A DNA stretch of 64,000 nt from Ceratopteris richardii. Taxonomy: Eukaryota > Streptophyta > Polypodiopsida > Polypodiales > Pteridaceae. The DNA is taken from assembly GCA_020310875.1 (NCBI GenBank), contig CM035412.1:134429368-134493367 (forward strand), read 5' to 3'. A model generated the notes under the pieces. That model did no database searches. It was not told the origin of the DNA and was given only the letters and a program-made list of their open reading frames with translations. Every line of letters begins with the position of its first letter. Position 1 is the first letter of the stretch. Shown in pieces: positions 1 to 11,430 of this stretch. Position numbers and translations under genes: made by a program.

Positions 1-1017
1 CACGTTAAGGATAAAGGTTTGAAGGCAGGTGACCTAGTACTAGTCTACACTCTGAAACAACATGCGAGAAAACTAGAGAAAAGAGGCTATGGACCCATGA
101 TTATTAACAGAATCTCAACAAGTGGAGCAGTGCACCTAGCCACATTAGAAGGCGATGTTCTTCCTAGCTATATAAGCGGGTGCAGAGTCAAGTTGTATCA
201 GGAACCTCTCACAGAGGAAATGCTAAGTCGACTCAATACTGCTAAGAAACGCAAAGAAGAAGAAAAACGAATTCGAGAAGAAGCTCAAGCAGAGGCCTTA
301 GAGCGCATACGGAGAATGAAATTAAGAAGACAAGGTAGAGAGCAACCTAGGCCAGATGCCGATGCAGATCAAGGATATCACATGGCCATGTGTGAAGTTT
401 CAGGTATTAGCTCCCATAGGATAATTGATCGACGTCCTTTTATAACCTTAGATATAGGACAAGGAAAGGGTGCAAGGATTGTAAGAGCCTTGATTGACTC
501 AGGTGCAGCCACTAGTGCTGTTAAATTGTCTTACTGTCAAGAGTTGAAATTAACTATCAATCCTATAGAAGCATATCTCATAGGATTGGGAGGTGTGGAA
601 ACCCCTTGCATGGGCGAGGTGGAGCTTCCCCTCTATATTCAAGACGAAGCAGTGACAATCAAAGTACTAGTGTGCCAAGATGAGGACCTCACGGAGCCTC
701 TTGTCTTGGGTCAGGACTGGATCTATGATCATGCAGTCAACCTAAACCTAAGAAGTGGACTTCTTCAGGTATGGGTAAATCATAGTCGAATTACAGTAGA
801 GTTAGATAATGGAGCACTCAAGGAACTAGGAAAGGCACACACTCCTGGTCTTTCGAGGAGTACACATGAAGATGACCATGCTGTTCTTGTCCAAAACTAT
901 GTGTTGCAGAGGAATGATGTTCGCAAAAAAGGAGTCAGGGATGCAACAGAACTCCCTTCTTTTCCAAAGGCCAGAGGGAGGCAGCAACCAAAGGTGGATC
1001 AAAGGCAGAAGAAGTAG
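1..1017 (+). CDS. Element A pol C-terminus: integrase tail, helical linker and second aspartic protease (partial)
   Basis: The frame is open from base 1, so the gene is cut by the window edge. The first ~65 residues are the integrase C-terminal (SH3-like) part, with GDLVLVYTLK, KRGYGPMIINRIS and FISGCRVK-type motifs that also occur at the end of the integrase of element B. A strongly charged Lys/Glu/Arg helix follows (about residues 70-115 of the Met-initiated frame). Next comes a retropepsin-like domain with its catalytic triplet DSG at bases 496-504 (context RALIDSGAATSAV) and the second signature LVLGQDW at 700-720. This is a protease placed after integrase, in addition to the usual one before RT seen in B. 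The frame ends at a TAG (1015-1017) but continues in the same frame into the next block, so the stop may be a late mutation. The domain identities are solid; a function for a second protease is inference. Confidence 0.82.
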   Translation, partial: HVKDKGLKAGDLVLVYTLKQHARKLEKRGYGPMIINRISTSGAVHLATLEGDVLPSYISGCRVKLYQEPLTEEMLSRLNTAKKRKEEEKRIREEAQAEALERIRRMKLRRQGREQPRPDADADQGYHMAMCEVSGISSHRIIDRRPFITLDIGQGKGARIVRALIDSGAATSAVKLSYCQELKLTINPIEAYLIGLGGVETPCMGEVELPLYIQDEAVTIKVLVCQDEDLTEPLVLGQDWIYDHAVNLNLRSGLLQVWVNHSRITVELDNGALKELGKAHTPGLSRSTHEDDHAVLVQNYVLQRNDVRKKGVRDATELPSFPKARGRQQPKVDQRQKK

Positions 1018-1569
1018 AGTACTACCTATGTCGGAGATCAAAAGTACTTGCGCAGCAAAATGTCTCAGCTAGTGAAACAAGTGTGGGTGCGGAAAGGCGA
1101 ACACCCGGTTGCACTCAAGCCAACCACACGGGCAAAGCCTCTTATTAGTAACCAACAACACCACACCAATAAGAAGTCTTTCAGAAGTTCTTCTGCTAAC
1201 GTGAAGTCTATTTGGGTGCCCAAGAAGTCGATGAAGGCTAGCCCACAATCAAGACAAATTTGGGTGCCTAAGGCTTGTTTGCGGGCTCAAATAGCTACAC
1301 CAAGACCACACCCTATACAACATGATCCATTCACTCGCACAACCGGCATCCACTCGTTTTCAACACTCAGGAACACACCAAGGCCCATGAGCACGAACAG
1401 AATCACTTGTAAATGGGTCCCTAAAAGGCCTCATTTTCAAGCCGACACACCTATAAAGCTCTCGAGAGTCTCTACGAAACCAAGAGCAAAACCCATCCAC
1501 TGCATTTGGCAGCCTAAGACTTGTAACAAACCCCCAGACCCCATTTGTAAATCCATGACAACCTACTAA
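1018..1569 (+). CDS. Element A W-x-P-K repeat region (continuation of pol frame)
   Basis: This is in the same frame as the integrase/protease block upstream, separated only by the TAG at 1015-1017. It is basic, rich in Lys, Pro, Ser, Thr and His, and has no domain I recognise. Its main feature is a short motif around a Trp repeated five times: VWVRK (1081-1095), IWVPK (1210-1224), IWVPK (1258-1272), KWVPK (1411-1425) and IWQPK (1504-1518). The same motif occurs at the same place in B (IWRPK at 21769-21783) and in D (IWVPK, IWMPK and IWIPK on the minus strand at 11882-11896, 11930-11944 and 11731-11745). Conservation across diverged copies suggests selection. RNA or Gag binding is a guess. It ends with TAA about 150 bp before ORF3. 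Confidence 0.6.
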   Translation, partial: STTYVGDQKYLRSKMSQLVKQVWVRKGEHPVALKPTTRAKPLISNQQHHTNKKSFRSSSANVKSIWVPKKSMKASPQSRQIWVPKACLRAQIATPRPHPIQHDPFTRTTGIHSFSTLRNTPRPMSTNRITCKWVPKRPHFQADTPIKLSRVSTKPRAKPIHCIWQPKTCNKPPDPICKSMTTY

Positions 1570-1719
1570 CCACATCACTATCACACTACATCATTCCACT
1601 TAGCTCTTAGGTCTACCGAACTCCTAACCACACACACACTCGCACTGAGCACTTACTAACCCATTAATCTCTCCCGACCCTCATGTTAATGTTGTAATGG
1701 GAACAACAACGATTCTCTC

Positions 1720-2361
1720 TTGTCCTGTACAATGTTAACACATGTTTCTATATTCTCACAGAGACAGGAAGCAAGAAGTAACATGGCAGATACGGCAGGA
1801 ACTAGCTCCCAGATAGGCACCAGCCCCCAAGTCGTGGATATTGAAAGTCTTCCCGTTGAGGAGGAATTGAAGGAACGCCCTGTAGCATTGAGAGCATTAC
1901 ACGCCATACCGGTTCAGAACCCTCCACAAGGGCACACTATGCCAGTCAGTAAAAACTCTCATTGGTTCAGTGATGTGGCAGGACCCCTAGGTGAAGGCAC
2001 TTATATGTGGGAGGCCGAGATAGAATTCAATGGGCGCTGGGGCAGGTATCACTTTTTCACCAGGGAATTTGAGAGACTGCAGAATAATGAAGGATTGAAA
2101 CCTATATGGAAGAAGGCAGGACTCTACGAGTACTTCAAATTCCAATTGCCAAAGCCGGATTTTCTAAGATGCTCTTATTTGATTAGCACCCTTACTCCGA
2201 GTAAAGACAAAAAAGGATACAGCTCCTTTGTCCTCCCATCTCTCACAAGGGGCAATGAGCTCAAGCGTTTCAGATTAACTATCAACTTGGTAAGGGAAGC
2301 TCTGGACATGAAAGGTATGCACATTCCTACGGAGAAAGAGACTATGGTCCCGACAATATGA
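1720..2361 (+). CDS. Element A ORF3, N-terminal part
   Basis: First part of the extra ORF after pol. The most upstream Met is at 1720, but the Met at 1783 (MADTAGTSS) is where similarity to the copy in D starts, so I prefer it. The block contains the motif SKNSHWFSDV, matched by SKNSHWFSEV in D (minus strand, ~11180) and by SRGHWFLDN in B. A ~150-residue globular-looking region with regularly spaced aromatics follows. The frame stops at TGA 2359-2361, where the downstream ORF takes over in another frame. B reads through this point uninterrupted, so A carries a small indel near 2340. No signal peptide or membrane segment is visible. Function unknown. Confidence 0.6.
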   Translation: MSCTMLTHVSIFSQRQEARSNMADTAGTSSQIGTSPQVVDIESLPVEEELKERPVALRALHAIPVQNPPQGHTMPVSKNSHWFSDVAGPLGEGTYMWEAEIEFNGRWGRYHFFTREFERLQNNEGLKPIWKKAGLYEYFKFQLPKPDFLRCSYLISTLTPSKDKKGYSSFVLPSLTRGNELKRFRLTINLVREALDMKGMHIPTEKETMVPTI

Positions 2362-5300
2362 AGAACAGGAATCTGACAAAATTAAAAGACATGGTGGCAA
2401 TGACACCTACAATCGCCATTCATTTGCAAATGGTCATGCAGCACTTTGCATTTCCCGCCCAAGAGAGGTTCACAATGCCACCTAAAAAGATATGGTTTAG
2501 TTTATACTTGGCTGATGCTTTTGATTTGACAATCAACATGCCTCACTGGATTATCGACCAAATCCACTTGGCTCATCAAAGGTGGTATAAAAAACAAAAG
2601 TCTGTACTGTACGGATGCTGTGCGCTTACCAGAATTGTGTATAGATGTCTCGCATATGATGTACCGGTGCAAAGGGCTCTCATTTGGACCAGAGCACAGG
2701 AGTTTCAACGTAGACTGTCAGCCGCAGGGTCTCCCTCAAAGAAGATGAGAGGCGCCGTCCAGATGCCTTGTGCACAAGCCCGCGGTGCAACCCTAACACC
2801 TGAAACAACTCCAAGGCTTCCCAGGCGAGTGCAACCATTTACTATCAGGCTACCCAGGCACAGCAGAGATGGCCCTAACCTTGTGTTTCCACCAGTACCT
2901 ACTGATCTGGAATTCCCTCACGGATTCACTTTGGAAGATCTAACGGATGAAGAAGTTGCCAGAATCATTGAAGCTGTTCATGCGGAAGTCGAAGCAGAGT
3001 AGGGTAGTGGACAACAAACGGCTACAGAACAACCCCAGCCAAGACAACCAGAAGTGGTGGAAGTGGAGGATGAAGAAGAACAAGAACAAGAGGATGAACA
3101 AGAAGGATTTTCTGATGAGGAGGCGCATGACTATGAGCAAGAAGTTATACAGGAGCTAGAGGGTGCCCCAGCATATACAAAGGAGTTGAAAAAGCTCTAC
3201 GATACCATCAACAGGGTCCAACAACAACATAAGTTATCCCTTGCAGCAGGAAAGGCTATCATGCACCAAATCCTTGAGGAGGAAGGAGTCGACGAACAAT
3301 ATCGTGCCACACTGGATATGATCTCTGATGCTTTAGGAGTACCTGAGACAGTGCATACTGCCCTGGCACAATCACGCAGAACGGAAAGAAGATACGAAAG
3401 ACGTCCCCCACGAGCAGGGAAACAGATGAATGTCTTAGTATCCGAAACACAAGGGACAGCCACGACCACGGGCACAACACACACTGTGCACGATACTGAA
3501 GAGACCCATGTGTCCAGTGCACCCCCATCACCCCCGTTGCCACCCCCGCCTCCCACTCCACCACATTCACCTCCCATTACCAATGTAACAACCACTGTCA
3601 CCGCCTCCGAGTCCACTGCCATGGCTGAAGCACAAACCGCCAATCAACCCACACACCCTCTCAACACCTCCCTTGTATACACCTCCACTAACACTGTAAC
3701 CCTAACGACAGCTACTGACATCCCCATTCCCCCACTCACACTTTCGGGCAGTTCATATTCACAAGTGCACACACCACTATACACATTTACCACAATCATT
3801 GCACCCACAATTCCACTATTCACAATCACTCCCACTACTGTGTCCACCATGGATTTTATGGACATATCACCCTCCACCGCACCTCTCCCTCCCCCCATAC
3901 GGCCACAATCTCCCATTCCCCCACCACCCACTTCACCATTTTCCAGCACCGCATTCACACTTCCCTTCCCCTTTCCCTTTCCTTCTGCATTTAACACCCT
4001 TCTTGCATCCACCCCCATTAATAATGTATTTAATAACATGTATCAGTGCATGTCTCAGTTACAACAACACTATCAGCACCTCGATGCTCAGCATACAAGT
4101 TTGTTCAGGAGTCATGAAGCATTACAAGGAAGATTCATTGACTTAGAGAAAGAGAAGAAACAATTACAACAGCAGTTTAGTGCATTGCAAGAACAACATG
4201 AGCAATTAGTGGCAAATCCACCGCAGCCAGATGCAGAAGAAAGACAACAAATGGATGATCTGCTACACTCCCAAATCACAGAGAACCTCAAGCTCCGCCG
4301 CAACATGGCTCTATTACGGAAGCATATGTCTGCAGCCCTGGAAGAAAATAGACGGCTTCAGACACAAAATGAAGAGAACTTGGAAGTAGCCATGGAAGGT
4401 TCCCCACAAGAAATTGACCCGGAGAAGTTTAAGACCATTCCCTCGGACAATATGCAAATCATATTGGAAACCCATGCTGATCTCCTCGAAGCCCATGCAG
4501 CCTTAGAAAAGGAAAGAGACGAACTACTAAGGCAATTGGAAGCTCAACCAGAACCACCCAAAGAAGTCCCAACCACAGCTGACACAACTGACGAAGTAGC
4601 AGCGCTCAAAGCACAACTCGAAGAATTACAAAAGAAAGTGCTTGAGTATGAACGCCAACCCTCCCCCTTGGTAGAACCAGAACCTGAAGACCTAGTACCA
4701 ATCGAAGTAGAGGAAACTTTTGAGGACCCGTACGTTCCGATGCCAGCACCTGGAGGCAAGCAGACAGTAGAGGGCATGGACACCATTGAGATAGAGGCCC
4801 CTGAATGGATGCAGAGATTAGAGAAAGTGGCCACAACCCATGATGACAGGGTAGCAATTCAAATAGCATCCATGTCACGATTGGAAGAGGTAATCATAAA
4901 ATCCGAGTACTTTAGAAACCTCTCACATCACAGGTGGATCGGCACCTCCGACGACTTGTATGTTCCTTTTTGTGTCTTAATGGCGGATTATAATGCTGAA
5001 ATCAAGCACCACACCTCACGGGAACCAACCTCTGCCACACAGTTTGCACCAGACGACATCCCAGAAAGTGCCAAGCAGGGAAATATTCGCCAACCGACTT
5101 GGAGAATTCGGCTACTTGAAACCTACCCGGAAATGAATCGCACATGGAATAACATGCCCCTGTATATCAAGTACAATCCCTGCTACTGTCCTGTTTTCCG
5201 AAGAAGGTCGTGGCCGGAATACACAAAGATGGTGCTGACAACCAAAGGATGTGAGAAATGGCTCAACTATGTCTACTTAGCACCACCTAAAGGTCAACCT

Positions 5301-5861
5301 ACCGTAGGGTATATGATATCGACAATTCGGCATTGGGGTGTCAGGTTCAAAAACGTACCAGATGTCATGACACAGATGTGCCTTAAAATTTTTGAACTCA
5401 TGATAGTCACCTTCCGGACCTTCAAGAATGTTAAGGAACCTCACCTCTCTGCGCTCGGATTCAATGAAGGCAATCAGGATCTTGTTTATGACATGAGCAC
5501 AACGCCCTCTATTAATGTTGTTTATGCATGGCATGCCCGCATCAAATACCTACCGGCCTGCTTCAAACAGACATTTGAAGAGATGTTTGTCACAGGGTTC
5601 TGGGAATATCACTCAGAGACCTTCATTCCCAGACCCTCACATTTATTACAAGCTCTCCATTCAGAAAAGTTACGAATGCCACATCCAGAGGTTCCCGGGC
5701 CAGTAGATTGTGATGCTTTACTCACGGACTTGGCAAAGGGGTTGCGGATTGCAGAACATCACTTAGCACAAGATGTCGTTGAGTACTACATCCAAAAACC
5801 CACACAACACGGGTCTGTCAGGGACGACAGACGCGAGAGAGGGGGGGGGTGTTGGAACTGA
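2358..5861 (+). CDS. Element A ORF3, central and C-terminal parts (one in-frame TAG at 3000-3002)
   Basis: One reading frame runs from 2358 to 5861, interrupted only by TAG at 3000-3002. In order it has the rest of the N-terminal domain (motifs HFAFP and LADAFDLTI), an acidic stretch, and a helical block at ~3165-3400 with KKLYDTINRVQQQHK. Then follow a long Pro/Thr/Ser-rich region (~3500-3980), a heptad-rich Gln/Glu coiled coil (~4050-4650), and a conserved C-terminal domain (~4800-5800). The C-terminal domain contains HHRWIGTSDDLYVPFC and YNPCYCPVFRRRSW, matched in B by QHHWTADGLGIPLC and INPAYCPVARRREW. The frame overlaps the polypurine tract and the first bases of the 3' LTR. The domain order recalls a structural or coat-like protein (inference). 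No transmembrane helix is seen, so it does not look like an envelope. Confidence 0.7.
5835..5849 (+). other. Polypurine tract of element A
   Basis: The purine run GAGAGAGGGGGGGGG ends directly at TGTTGGAAC, the start of the 3' LTR. This is the expected plus-strand primer for reverse transcription. It overlaps the end of ORF3. Confidence 0.75.
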
Positions 5862-6272
5862 AGGACTCACTAGGCAAGGAAGCTTAAGAAGGGAGTCAGA
5901 GAGAAGAGAAGGCACAAGCAGACAAGGGAGTCAACGACGATCTGGCAAGTAGGCCAATAATTTTCTTCATGAAGAAGCAAGTACGAGCATTCACGCAGAT
6001 CTAGCACTAAGGCAACCTTTAATTTTTCAAAACCCTTACACCAATTAAAGGTGATTCTCATCACTAACAACCCCTGTAAATACCATGTTCACCTTTTTGT
6101 GGCTCCATTTTGTGCAAGCCGAGGAGTCCTCGAGCTTGAGGAGCCTTAGAAGTAGTTGCTTACCAATTTTCGTATTTTTTAGATCTCATTTGAGCCCTCA
6201 AATAAGCCCTGGAACCTAATTTTTAACTAGGCCGGACACTAGGTCTGGACAGGGCCAAAGCTAGTCAAAAAC

Positions 6273-6280
6273 TATAAAAG
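6273..6280 (+). promoter_or_regulatory. TATA box in element A LTR
   Basis: TATAAAAG sits in the second half of the LTR, where a retrotransposon core promoter is expected. In a 3' LTR it would direct transcription outward into the flank. Confidence 0.45.
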
Positions 6281-6383
6281 GAGCTAGAGAGCTCATTTTT
6301 GGGGTAGATTGTAATTGAATTGAACTTGTAAGAGCTTTTTGAAAGTAATCTAAGAACTCCATTGCTTCTCACTCTTTCTCTTG

Positions 6384-6432
6384 CCGTGTGTGCGCGTGTG
6401 TGTGTATGTGTGTGCATGTTTGTGTGCTTCTC
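6384..6432 (+). repeat. GT microsatellite within element A LTR
   Basis: Imperfect (GT)n run with GCGTGTGTGTGTATGTGTGTGC. The short open frames across it on both strands are low-complexity artefacts. The related LTR remnant near 61110-61145 has a shorter, more decayed version. Confidence 0.6.
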
Positions 6433-6545
6433 ACTCACGCACTTGTGCCTCCACTTGCTCGAGGTCTTCATACCATCCTCACGTCTTCCCGGATTGACAT
6501 TAAAGGAGGTGCTACTCATCACTGAGCTACACGACCCCTCAATCA

Positions 6546-7370
6546 ATTACTAGCCTAGGCTAAGTGCATTTAGAGGTATTGATTGATTAGGATTACACCA
6601 TGCATGAGTCAATTACAAGAAAACCTAATCACTCAAGCTCAACTATAGCTTGACTATTAATTCAAACAATTCTGAGTGAAAAAGAACATAAATTCATCTA
6701 TCACAAATCAAAATACATATAACTCATTTATTATGGATAATGCAACTCATTGTACAAGATTTCACACCCAAAAGAGGAATCTAAAAAGAATAAGTGATTG
6801 TGACAAAAAGACTATTGCAATGTGGTTGTGCTTGGGACTCATTGGGTTAAAAGATAGGGCATATGAACCTTGGATTAGGACGACACCTAGGTCACGATAG
6901 ACAAAGCATGAGATATTTTGAAGCTAGTGTAAGTCACATAGCTAGGTATTGGGCTGAATAGTTTAGCAACTATCCATACATGCTAAGTTCTGAGACTAGT
7001 GATTCAAAAATGTCATTTACTAGGGAAAGACCCTCAGGTAGTTTGGGTGTAGTCTATTTAGTGAAACTCGAAGGTCCCTAGAAGATAAAGTTGGAATATA
7101 TTAGGAACAATTGATTAGTTGCTCGCATCTATGAGGATGGTTTGAGAAGATCTGTGGTCCAGCTCAAAAATCCTGATCAACCCTATCAGACTTGAGCACC
7201 AAGTGGTATAATTCAATGAATAAACAAGATATGTGGTTACCAGCTTACTAGACATGACATATGAGTTCGGAACTATCATTCTAGAGAATGAGATAGGAGA
7301 CCTAGAACAAGGAAACGTGGGAGGAGAACCTCAAAAACCTCATGCAAAATCCATCCTGTGTAGAATCATC
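6546..7370. other. AT-rich stretch with no recognisable gene
   Basis: It lies between the A LTR and the first readable gag of element D. It may contain the leader of D, but I see no primer-binding site (no TGGCGCC or TGGTATCAGAG) and no paired LTR. Its short open frames show no family resemblance. Confidence 0.4.
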
Positions 7371-7378
7371 AATCGAAA

Positions 7379-9410
7379 GTGGATCATCAAGATAACAAAA
7401 GTATTGAAATCTTCTTGAATAGGTATATGGATGAAGCCTTTTGGAGATTTAAACCAGATCAACCCAATGAATTAGGAAGATTCACAATATACGAGTTTAA
7501 TGATCTGGAGACACCACGAAAGGTTTTCTATTTAGATAACACTCATAAGAAAATGTTTGTAGTAAGAGAGCATGGTAGGTATGCATACACTTGGAAGGGC
7601 GAATTGGTCTTCCCTCCATGAGGATCTAATGTCCCATGGGCAACAAGGAGCCAGATCATCTCAATTTCAGGGTACCCAAAAGGAAATAACTAAAGAAACA
7701 CTTGAAGTGAGTTTTGAAAACCCCTTAGGTAGAGATATATCAAGATCAGGAGGGGCATAGAATTTTTAGGCATCAAAGAGGAATGGATGAGTTTCCCTTG
7801 CCTAGATTGAGAGAAGAACCTAGGATATTTTGGTTTACTCAATGGGCTAAGTCCATGAACAACTACTTAGATGGCACTAGAGACCCATACGGTCATGTAG
7901 CAAAATCTACAAAAGTATCAAGAGCTAAACAAGTTGACAATTTGTTCACCGAATACAATGTTTTTGGCCTTACTCTGAAGAATACCACTGTGACATGGTT
8001 TCAACCACTACATCAAGGTCAATTAAGGAATATAGACCACTTGCTAGAAGCGTTCATCACCAAATTTTCAAAGAGTAGTATCAAGCACAATACCTCATCC
8101 CTAATACAAATTTTCAAGCAAACTCCCCAAGAAACAGTTCCACTAGTTGGAAGAAGATTTAGAAAATACTTTGAAAGATGACGTATTTGAGAATGACCCA
8201 TAGCAGCCAAAAAAGTTGCAATTTTTTTGGGTGGATTTCTAAGTGCTAAAGTACATTCATATGAGTACTTGAAAGAACCTAGGAACATAGAGCAGTGTGT
8301 GCACATGTGCATAGACAAGAGGATACTTGGGTGATGAATAAGAGCTTTCAGAGATCTAAAAAAAATTAGACACTAGTATTAGTTTCACTTCTAAGCCGCC
8401 TACTTCAATAGATGAGTTTGCAGAGAAAGTAGCTCAGACATTAGGAGTCTCAAGCAAGGATACCCCTAGAATAATCTCAGTAAAACCATGCTACCATTGT
8501 GGAGGAGACCACATGGCCAATGTTTTCCCAATCATGGCTCAATCCCAAGGGAACCCTAGTAGCCAATACTGCATCATTCAGACGAGATACACTAACCACA
8601 ATGCACAAGATTGCCCTTACAATAAGCAAGTGGTTAGGAAAAATTATACACAAGCATACAAATGACAAGGGAGATACCAAAATCCATACCAACCACAACA
8701 ATAATTTATGCCTCAGCAACCATATCAACCTCCATAACAAGCTCAACAAAGACCTCAACCTATGCTAGGAAAACAACCTTCCCCTCCAGCTAGTGTGGTC
8801 CTTGTCAAGTATGTGTCAACTAAGGACAACTTGAGTAGAGCCCTAGTACCTATACCCACACTGATTTTAGAAAGTGATCTGCATGCTCAAAGATTTGACT
8901 CAATGCATGTAGATAGCCCATTGACTTACTACATGGGTTCACTAGAGCACACTAAGATTTACCTTTATAACAACCCTAGTGAGTCTAGTTGGGAACCAAA
9001 GTACCTGAATGTGATGTATGCAAATCCTAATCGTACACCCCAACCAAGATAGAAGAGACCCCAAGCACCTAAAGGTTCATGCTATAGATGCCAGGGAGAT
9101 CACTTCATTCGAGACTATCCAATACTTGCACCAAGACAACCTCAGTTAATGACCATTCAAGGCTCTTGTCCAGATTATAGTAAGGAACACCTACTAAGGG
9201 ATTGCCCAAAGGACCCAACAAATACAAAGAAGATCACACCAATAAATGTTGTTGGCTTGGTTGTAGACTCTAGCAGGAGTACGATAACTACAAACCTAGT
9301 GCAAGTAGTAATTAGAGTTGAGGCCCTACAAGAAAACCAAGATATAGGCCAAGGAAAGAGTCGAGACAACAGTGAGTCTCATAGCATAAATAAGAAGAGA
9401 ACGAGAGCCT
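7379..9410 (+). pseudogene. Element D gag (decayed), with three degenerate zinc knuckles
   Basis: Scattered frames match the gag of element B. EFNDLETPRKVFYLDN (7480-7550) corresponds to the N-terminal part, and FGLTLKNTTVTWFQPL (~7960-8010) with the following residues matches the retrotransposon Gag core. Downstream are CYHCGGDHMANVFP (~8489), CYRCQGDHFIRDYP (~9080) and CPDYSKEHLLRDCP (~9167). Each resembles a CX2CX4HX4C knuckle with one Cys replaced. Numerous stops and frame changes show that it is dead. Three knuckles are more than the single one visible in B. Confidence 0.7.
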
Positions 9411-10050
9411 AGAAGGATAGCCAATAAACAATGAAGGGACAATGAACAAAGATGATGAGTGAATTCGAAGAGACCTTAAGGGAAAGTAAAGCTTAATTGA
9501 TAGAGATCACATCTCAGATGCACCCACCATCATCATTACACCAGAAACATCCTACTAAACGACCACCACCACCCAAACCAAGATGAATTTTAGAAAATCC
9601 TACTCTAGAAGATCTTGACATGATAGTCTAGGCATATCATGCAAGAATTGAAAAAGGTCCAAATGTGCCAGAGTTGTATTAGTGTTATCCTAGACCTGAC
9701 TTAGAAATTGAAAGGACTAAGTTGTGTGCAAAAATGGTGGAACTAGCTCAAACTATGTTTGATGCCAGCCATCTTTTCAATTGCCTAACTCCACCAAGAC
9801 ACAATTACACTTCGATGGATTGTTAGAGAGACTAGAGAGAATGATAGCCAAATCTGGGAAAACAACTACATCAAAGGTAAGTAATAATGGTAGTGAGAGG
9901 ATAAGATTGACTATCAATGAAGCTTATGTTCTTAGTTCCACTAATTTATAATTCTCTTATTTTGTAAATCAGCTCCCACAAGAGTTCTTAAGAAAGATTC
10001 AAGAGGAGAAATGGGCTAAGGAGCGAGAATCCTCCAACCATTAAAATGGT
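9411..10050 (+). other. Decayed gag-RT spacer of element D
   Basis: By position this should hold the first protease and the variable region that precedes RT in element B. I found no DSG triplet or ILGxP motif that could be read with confidence. Confidence 0.35.
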
Positions 10051-10990
10051 GAATGATCTGTGTGCATTAAATTGAAGCAATTCCATGCCACCATCATTAG
10101 AGATAGCTATCTACTTCCTATCACTGAACACTTGTTGGAATGTGTAGCAGACAAGGAAGTCTACAAATTCCTTGATGGATTTTTTTGGCAACCAAGTAGT
10201 TGTTGCCCAAAAAGAACAGCATAAGACAACTTTTGCCACAGAGTGGGGTATTTTTGTATTTTGTGTGATGACATTTGGGCTCACTAATGCTCTTGCTAGG
10301 TTTCAAAGGCTAATGTGTCACGTGTTCAAGGAGTTCTTGCAAAAGAACTTAGAGGACTATATTGATGAATTATGCACTCATTCCAACATCAGACATACAC
10401 ATGTTCTTGAGTTAAGAGTTATCTCTGATAAATGTAGATAATATCAAGACTGCTTGAACCCAAAAAAGTGTGTTTTCATGGTTAGGCAAGACAAGATTCT
10501 ATGACACATAGTGTCAAAGAATGGAATCTCAAACAATGAGGACAAAGTGAGAGCTATTTTCGAGTTACTGAGACCAAAGAATGTCAAGGAAGTACAAGCT
10601 TTCATGGGACATTGTGGCTATTACCGACATTTTATTCACATGTATCCAATCATTGCAAAACCTTTTTAAAATATTTTGACTCACTTTGAGTGGATGGCTG
10701 AATGCAAAAACTCTTTTAAAGAGCTTAATCAATGATGTTGTTCAGCACCAATCTTGACTACACTAGACTGGAATAAGCCATTCCATGTTCATGGGGATGC
10801 ATCCAATTATACCATTGGGTGTGTGCTAGCACAACCTATGGGTAAAGATAACCTTGATCGTCTAATAGCTTATGCAAGTAGGTAGCTAAACGCGGCTGAG
10901 AAAAAGTATACAATGATACAAAGAGAAGGATTAGACATGTTATATGCAATTAAAAAGTTTAGACATTATTTTCTTGCCAATTAGTTTATG
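10050..10990 (+). pseudogene. Element D reverse transcriptase and start of RNase H (broken)
   Basis: It matches the RT of B residue by residue across several frames: RDSYLLPITEHLLE is like RDNYPLPITDHLLE, then TFGLTNALARFQRLMCHVF, YIDELC in place of the catalytic YVDDLC, and SKNGISNNEDKVRAI with AFMGHCGYYRHF. The RNase H portion has VHGDASNYTIGCVLAQP and KKFRHYFLAN. Similarity stops abruptly at about 10985, in the middle of RNase H. The next bases read as ORF3 of the same family on the opposite strand, which marks a rearrangement breakpoint. Confidence 0.8.
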
Positions 10991-11430
10991 TTTTCTTAAT
11001 ACTAGATGCTTTGGGCTTCTTTTCCAGCATTGGCAAGTTAATGAGATAAAAGCAATGCATAATTTTTTGCTTTGGAATCTTGGCACAAAAATATTCTGCC
11101 AGCCCTACTTTCTGCCATACCAGATGTAACTTCACTACATTCTGTAGATCTTTTCCCAAGGGTTTCTACCACTTCACTAAACCAATGAGAGTTCTTGCTG
11201 ACCTGCGTTATATGGCCCATTAATGAAACTTGGATAGGGATGATCTGTAAGTCCCTCATATCCTCTAGTCATTTCTTAAATTCATCTAATATGGGTACGC
11301 TTTCTATATCTATGGTTTTTTGAATAGTCCCTTCCTGTGAACTAGTGCCTGTTGCTTCTGCTATAGTGTTAGTGACTATTGTTGCTCCTAAATCTGCTAG
11401 AAGAAGAAGATCATATTAGCACTGCATTGG
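10990..11430 (-). pseudogene. Element D ORF3 N-terminus, inverted
   Basis: On the minus strand, ATGTSSQEGT and IDIESVP, then ITQVSKNSHWFSEV match ORF3 of A (AGTSSQIGTS, VDIESLP and MPVSKNSHWFSDV). A frame change then leads to LEKKPKASSIK, corresponding to the IWKKAGLYEYFK region of A. Similarity ends near 10990 at the junction with plus-strand RNase H of D. It has stops and shifts. Confidence 0.75.

Larger units (their letters stand above)
5850..6545 (+). repeat. Element A 3' LTR (right end approximate)
   Basis: It begins TGTTGGAACTGAAGG right after the polypurine tract. The partner LTR lies outside the window, so the right end is estimated from the last clear similarity (ACTCATCACT and a few bases beyond) to the LTR remnant at 61044-61275. 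It contains a TATA box (TATAAAAG, 6273-6280) and a GT-rich stretch near 6384-6430. The end coordinate could be off by tens of bases. Confidence 0.6.

Noticed and set aside
3197..4039. Long minus-strand frames opposite ORF3 of element A
   Set aside because: They are complementary to the Pro/Thr-rich coding region, rich in Gly/Val as expected for a shadow frame, and have no domain.
3054..5861. ORF3 as an envelope gene
   Set aside because: I see no signal peptide, no transmembrane helix and no cleavage site. Coiled coil alone is not evidence for an envelope.
6546..7370. Element A 3' LTR also serving as 5' LTR of element D (tandem arrangement)
   Set aside because: No primer-binding site follows the LTR, and ~800 bp of unrelated sequence separates it from the D gag.
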